Shown piece by piece: positions 60,118 through 64,000 of a stretch of DNA of 64,000 bases. Below the pieces are notes generated by a model. That model saw only the letters and a list, made by a program, of their open reading frames with translations, was not told where the DNA came from and did no database searches. Made by a program: the position numbers and the translations under genes. Positions within the stretch are counted from its first letter, which is position 1, and each line of letters opens with the position of its first letter. This stretch comes from Eutypella sp. D-1 (Eukaryota; Ascomycota; Sordariomycetes; Xylariales; Diatrypaceae): NCBI GenBank assembly GCA_023313575.1, contig JAJTTP010000022.1, forward strand, positions 310,001 through 374,000, given 5' to 3'.

Positions 60118-60578
60118 TTAGAAACAAGACGCGGGTATCCGTATCTTGACGAAGCTTCTTTGGGATACGGAAGGCCGATAGAGTGACCAAGAGAGCAGCC
60201 AAGACCAGAAGCCCCAAGGTAAAGCTAGGAGGAAAAGACTTCCTGAGCGGAAGCTCCATTTAGCCGGAGATCCGACAGGGTTGCATGAGCGGATATAATA
60301 CACGGATTAAGGCGACCAGCCCTCAGCGAGCTCTCAGAATTGGAGAGTTTATCGAACACCAGACTCGATCCAGTGTCTACATGAGCATCTGACGTCAGGA
60401 GATGAATTCGAAATTCTCGGCGCAGGTGGCACCTCACATGGTCAAAGATGTCTTGGGAGGGTACTCCAGGGTCTAGATCTAACTGATAGCACATAGCTTC
60501 CCGGTATTCCGGAATGTGAAGCTCCATAACCGCTAGTACTGTAGCTTTCCGCCGAATCATCGTCGGGGAGATGGTCAT
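60118..60578 (-). CDS. Possible small membrane protein, unknown (tentative model)
   Basis: ATG at 60578 opens a coding-like frame (MTISPTMIRRKATVLAVMEL; PGVPSQDIFDHVRCHLRREF; DTGSSLVFDKLSNSESSL). A 50-bp intron with a GTGTAT donor, CTAAAT branch and GGAG acceptor could join it to a Trp-rich hydrophobic end (SLFLLALPWGFWSWLLSWSLY) stopping at 60118. In the next frame the same DNA also reads as a membrane helix (FTLGLLVLAALLVTL), so the 3' end is ambiguous. No family is recognised. It may be noise. Confidence 0.25.
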
Positions 60579-60962
60579 ATCTATCCATGCATCATGGTAC
60601 TCTTACCATAAGTAAAGTTGGGTCCGATATCTTGGGTATCCAGCTCGTGAAATGACCAGAGGTAACCCTTACATCCGGAAGGTGGTCTGTCTTGCATATC
60701 GAAACGCACCATTGGTTGACCCTAGGGTGATCCAGGCAATCCGAGGTTGAAAGCCTAGATGTGTCCCTACACTGGCCTCAAGGCGAGGCAAGCTAGAATA
60801 AACATCGCCGAGTTACTTGGCCCCCGTCTAGTCTTCCATTATAAAAACTGAACTGATTTGTGTAGTGAGCCCCCTGTCAGGGACGTGATTTCAGCCGCCT
60901 TGTATCCTTCTATTTCGGGAATCTAGAACGGACAGCAAAATGGAGTGTGGGACTTTAGTCTA

Positions 60963-62570
60963 CTATAGCCTATAGCGGAATCCCAATGTCTTCCAGTCAG
61001 TTTCATCATGGTAATCCTCTGGCTTGAGGTGAACTGTTCCCGTGACATCGCGTGACGTGTCGAGGGCCTCGACCCCTTCCCCATCACCGAACAGCCCTGA
61101 GGCCCCAGCACTTCCTTCAATTCCCTCGTCGCGCTGCCTTCTCTGGTTGACCATCTGGAGGTATAGCCTTAAGGCCAGGACGAGAATAATCGCAAGCGCG
61201 TAACATATCATGATAGCGCGAAAGGCGGTTTCATACGTCGGCTCCTCGGACGACTTGAACAAGTGCGGACCAGCGATATTCCCCGCGCAGTACGCTATGA
61301 ATAACAGTGCCGTCATAGTCATCTTTTTCGTCACACCTCGAAAATTAGACTGCACGAGAGACATTATCAACGGAAGTGAGGCCGGGCCGGTTGATAGCAG
61401 GAAATATCCAAACAGCGAGACACCGTGAGGAATCCGGTCCCGGCATTGGATGAGGGCCGACCCGACAACGGGTGGCACCACTACCAGCGCGACCAGTATG
61501 CAATTCAGGGAGCGGAACCGTCCTGCGATCCACCCCGAGCCTGAGATTGCAGCTACACAGATGAGGGAGTATGGGATATTGATCAGCGTCGACTGTAGTG
61601 AGTTGAACCCAAAGGACTTGATGACCAGGTTCGCGAAGTTTTGGGTTCCCCCGTTGGGGATCTGACACAAGAGAGCAACACTCCATATCAGCCATGCTTT
61701 CGGGTCCCGAAGACACTCGAGCGTTTGATCCCATCTCCAAGTCGTGTTCTCAGTGCTCCCCGTACCGGCAATGATGACACGGTCTCCTGCCCATTTCCGT
61801 TGATCGGGAGTAAGGAACCGCGCTCCTGAAATAGTGTCCGGTAGCAGGAAAAGCAGGAAGAAACCCAAAAGGAATGTCGATATCCCTAGTATAATGAACA
61901 TCCAGCGCCACGGATGCAGCGAGTCCTCAATGTGTCCGATCCCGTAGGCGAGCAGCGATGCGACGATGCCACCAACAGAATTGCCGGCAAACCAGATGCC
62001 CGTCCTAATCGGGATCTCATCGCGTGTGTACCAGGTAGATGTGATAAACATCAACGCTGGGGAGATGGTGGCTTCGGCGACGCCTAAGAGAAAGCGGACC
62101 GTGATAAGACCGCCAAAGTTCGAACATGCCGCTGTAAGGCCCACCACAGCACCCCAGAAAAATGTGTTGCAGGCGATGTACTTGCCAATCGGTAGACGCG
62201 CGATCAACAGCGTCGTGGGATAGTTCCAGAAGAAGTAGCCGAAATAGAACACACTGGACACCCAGGAGTAGTCGGATCCTCGTAAGTGATTGTCTTCTCG
62301 CAGGCCAAATACTGCGGCGCTGGATAGTATGGTCTTGTCCATAAAATTGAACATGTACGTAACGAAGAGCAAGGGCATCAGGCGCCAGTCAATTCGGCGT
62401 AAGATGCGCCTCGCCTCATCATCCTCTACATCTTCACCAACGTGACGACTGTCGGCATCTTCAGATTCTGGTGCACCCATGATGAGCTGCGACTGGCTGG
62501 AAAGGGAACCGGCGTGCTCTCTCGTATGCGTACGAGAGCTTGACATGGGCATTTCCGCCGCTCCATTCAT
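60963..62570 (-). CDS. MFS transporter, allantoate permease (Dal5/TNA1) family
   Basis: An intronless 535-aa protein starts at the ATG at 62570; the frame upstream has only TTG. After an acidic N-terminus (EDVEDDEARRILRRIDWRLM) come twelve hydrophobic segments. Anion:cation symporter marks are present: LLFVTYMFNFMDKTILSSAAVFGL, YFFWNYPTTLLIARLPIGKY, RFLLGVAEATISPALMFITS, WYTRDEIPIRTGIWFAGNS, LLPDTISGARFLTPDQR, and the late block MTALLFIAYCAGNIAGPHLF. The C-terminus ends TDWKTLGFRYRL, usual for Dal5-type proteins. Members import allantoate, nicotinate, pantothenate or related organic acids at the plasma membrane. The substrate cannot be told by eye. Confidence 0.92.
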   Translation of the reverse strand: MNGAAEMPMSSSRTHTREHAGSLSSQSQLIMGAPESEDADSRHVGEDVEDDEARRILRRIDWRLMPLLFVTYMFNFMDKTILSSAAVFGLREDNHLRGSDYSWVSSVFYFGYFFWNYPTTLLIARLPIGKYIACNTFFWGAVVGLTAACSNFGGLITVRFLLGVAEATISPALMFITSTWYTRDEIPIRTGIWFAGNSVGGIVASLLAYGIGHIEDSLHPWRWMFIILGISTFLLGFFLLFLLPDTISGARFLTPDQRKWAGDRVIIAGTGSTENTTWRWDQTLECLRDPKAWLIWSVALLCQIPNGGTQNFANLVIKSFGFNSLQSTLINIPYSLICVAAISGSGWIAGRFRSLNCILVALVVVPPVVGSALIQCRDRIPHGVSLFGYFLLSTGPASLPLIMSLVQSNFRGVTKKMTMTALLFIAYCAGNIAGPHLFKSSEEPTYETAFRAIMICYALAIILVLALRLYLQMVNQRRQRDEGIEGSAGASGLFGDGEGVEALDTSRDVTGTVHLKPEDYHDETDWKTLGFRYRL

Positions 62571-63501
62571 CGCCAGGCAGCCCAAGTTAGGTTCTTGCAG
62601 GTGTCTGTGTAGCAGACAGGGGTCGTTACCCCGACTGTCATTCCAATGATCGATTCCAGTACCGCTCCGCTGATCCCCCTCTATCTGTTATCATGGGCGA
62701 ATCAGATAGAGCGGAAAACCAATAAAGCCAAGGAAAGGGTTTTAACAATATTCCCGACGCTAAGTGAAAAGGCATGTCTTGGCTAACTTGGCCTGCTTTC
62801 TTCCAATCGGTAATGACTTTTTCTCCTTAACTACGAGTAGCCACGCCGCAGGACTTCGATGCGACATAACTAAAACCCCAGTGTAGATTAAGATATTACC
62901 AAGAAGCCTTGATTCGGTAACCCGCGCGGGTTCGGGAATAGCTCCGCTTTCTCCAACCCTCCAAAGCTTAAATGCGGCCCGGAAAATGCAGGGTCACCAC
63001 CGTGCGGTACCAATTCTGGACGGTATGATTTCGATTATAATGGTGCATCACAATCAGGCTCCAGGTTTACTAGGCTAGGCGGCAGAAATTCTCCCAAATA
63101 GATACTCTACAACATAATGCATCATTTGACCAACATTTGCAATTGCAGGCCAATTCACCAAAACCATACAGCGGTGTGTTTTTATTTAGTTATTGACGTT
63201 TTCTCTCGAAACCTACCTTTTTTTCTATTTTCCTTATTTTCCAATCCCTGTCTAGTGGTATTCCTGCATGAAACTAATGATCCAACGCGCAACAAACAAG
63301 GGTTCACAAAACTGTCAACATAAAAAGAACGTGGACGAAGAGCATTTCAAACCACGTCAACCCTAAATCTGTGAAACATTCAGTCACGCTGGCGGGAGCG
63401 ACTACTTACCTAGTAGCCACGAATTCCTAGTAACACGCGAAACGGCCATGACCTAGTCGTCCAAATGTGCCGTGCGGAGATGTTCTAGAGACCATCAGAG
63501 T
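62571..63501. other. Intergenic region; promoter of the MFS gene
   Basis: This is the upstream flank of the minus-strand transporter and the 3' flank of the gene running off the window. No open frame of interest or repeat was seen. Confidence 0.45.
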
Positions 63502-64000
63502 TTACACCATCATATCCAGAGACGGCGGGTAACTCAGGCAAGGTATCATTGTGTTACTTGGAGTGGTGGGTGGCGTGGCCATTCCCCAGCCACCTGCATG
63601 TGCCTGGGCATTCATGGCCCAAGGATTGCTAAACTGGATATCGTTCTGACCGTAATATGACTGCAAACGTGGGGCAGGGCCATACAGTTCAGGGCCGTGA
63701 ATGCTGAGATCGTGGTCTACTGACTGATTAAGTTCCGACGCCGGAATGCCGCACTCGTTTTCGTATCCGACGTTCGGGAGACTCCAGTCCTTCGTCGATG
63801 ACATCCATTGGAAGTGATTCTCATCAGCTTTCATCTGATCAATGACAGCACTAAATAGTCGAGGATGGGTAAACATCACAGTGCTGAAGGGGAGGCGTTT
63901 AACAATATCTGGGATGGCATCAGCGTAAAACTGAGTGCTGACCTCGTCATACACTTCTTTCCCCTGGTCACTTTGGCTGCATATGTCCTCACGCCTGCTG
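63502..64000 (-). CDS. 3' end of an unrecognised protein (runs off the window)
   Basis: The minus strand is open from the window edge to TAA at 63504-63502, giving about 165 C-terminal residues. Readable blocks are GKEVYDEVSTQFYADAIPDIV, RLPFSTVMFTHPRLFSAVIDQM and HFQWMSSTKDW, followed by a low-complexity end rich in Pro, Gln, Tyr and Met (WGMATPPTTPSNTM). A Pro/Gln/Tyr-rich end is common in fungal transcription factors, but nothing here proves that. The upstream part lies outside the window. Confidence 0.55.
   Translation of the reverse strand, partial: SRREDICSQSDQGKEVYDEVSTQFYADAIPDIVKRLPFSTVMFTHPRLFSAVIDQMKADENHFQWMSSTKDWSLPNVGYENECGIPASELNQSVDHDLSIHGPELYGPAPRLQSYYGQNDIQFSNPWAMNAQAHAGGWGMATPPTTPSNTMIPCLSYPPSLDMMV

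Noticed and set aside
15378..62570. Secondary-metabolite gene cluster
   Set aside because: Oxidase, SDR, MFS and hydrolase genes are present, but there is no backbone synthase, no shared promoters, and long empty spacers.

Overview
The window is nuclear DNA of a filamentous ascomycete (Pezizomycotina). Genes are split by short introns (about 43-190 bp) with GTRNGT donors, CTRAY-like branch points and YAG acceptors. Gene content points the same way: secreted LysM and DUF1996 proteins, a DUF6594 fragment, a standalone cellobiose-dehydrogenase-type cytochrome, a fungal ascorbate-oxidase-type multicopper oxidase, and a DUF7025/AAA ATPase. Species and order cannot be fixed from the sequence alone. 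Exon models were built by hand from splice signals, reading phase and remembered family patterns; no database search was run. Where exon sums are stated to be in frame, they were checked arithmetically.

Layout. 1-9.3 kb: 5' end of a GH2 beta-galactosidase, a LysM secreted protein, a Kid/KIF22-type kinesin with a DNA-binding-type C-terminus, and a conserved 303-aa protein. 9.3-15.4 kb: gene-poor, with simple repeats and a graveyard of decayed accessory genes. These are a C2H2 zinc-finger remnant with both first cysteines lost, a retropepsin-like gene with one in-frame stop, and a DUF6594 gene without its 5' end. 15.4-29.9 kb: a secreted subtilisin-like protease, a sorbitol/L-arabinitol-type dehydrogenase, a multicopper oxidase and a DUF7025-AAA ATPase, separated by 1-3 kb empty spacers. 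30.4-42.5 kb: two small unrecognised genes, a monocarboxylate-type MFS transporter with an apparent one-base frame problem, a DUF1996 secreted protein, a secreted dienelactone hydrolase, an unrecognised 317-aa protein and a hotdog thioesterase-like protein. 44.4-52.4 kb: a conserved unknown gene lacking a visible start, a GT2 glycosyltransferase whose catalytic motifs are eroded, an SDR, a haloacid dehalogenase-type hydrolase and a DJ-1/PfpI protein. 52.4-56.7 kb: a 4.3-kb desert. 56.7-64 kb: a second DUF1996 gene, a CDH-type cytochrome, a possible small membrane protein, a Dal5-type MFS transporter and the 3' end of an unrecognised gene.

Taken together this looks like an accessory, secretome-rich and gene-sparse region. 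There are seven probable secreted proteins and many single metabolic enzymes, but no backbone synthase (PKS, NRPS or terpene synthase), so I do not call a biosynthetic cluster. The signals most worth following are the GT2 pseudoenzyme, the head-to-head truncation junction near 13.3 kb, the conserved unknown genes, and the kinesin with a helix-hairpin-helix tail.
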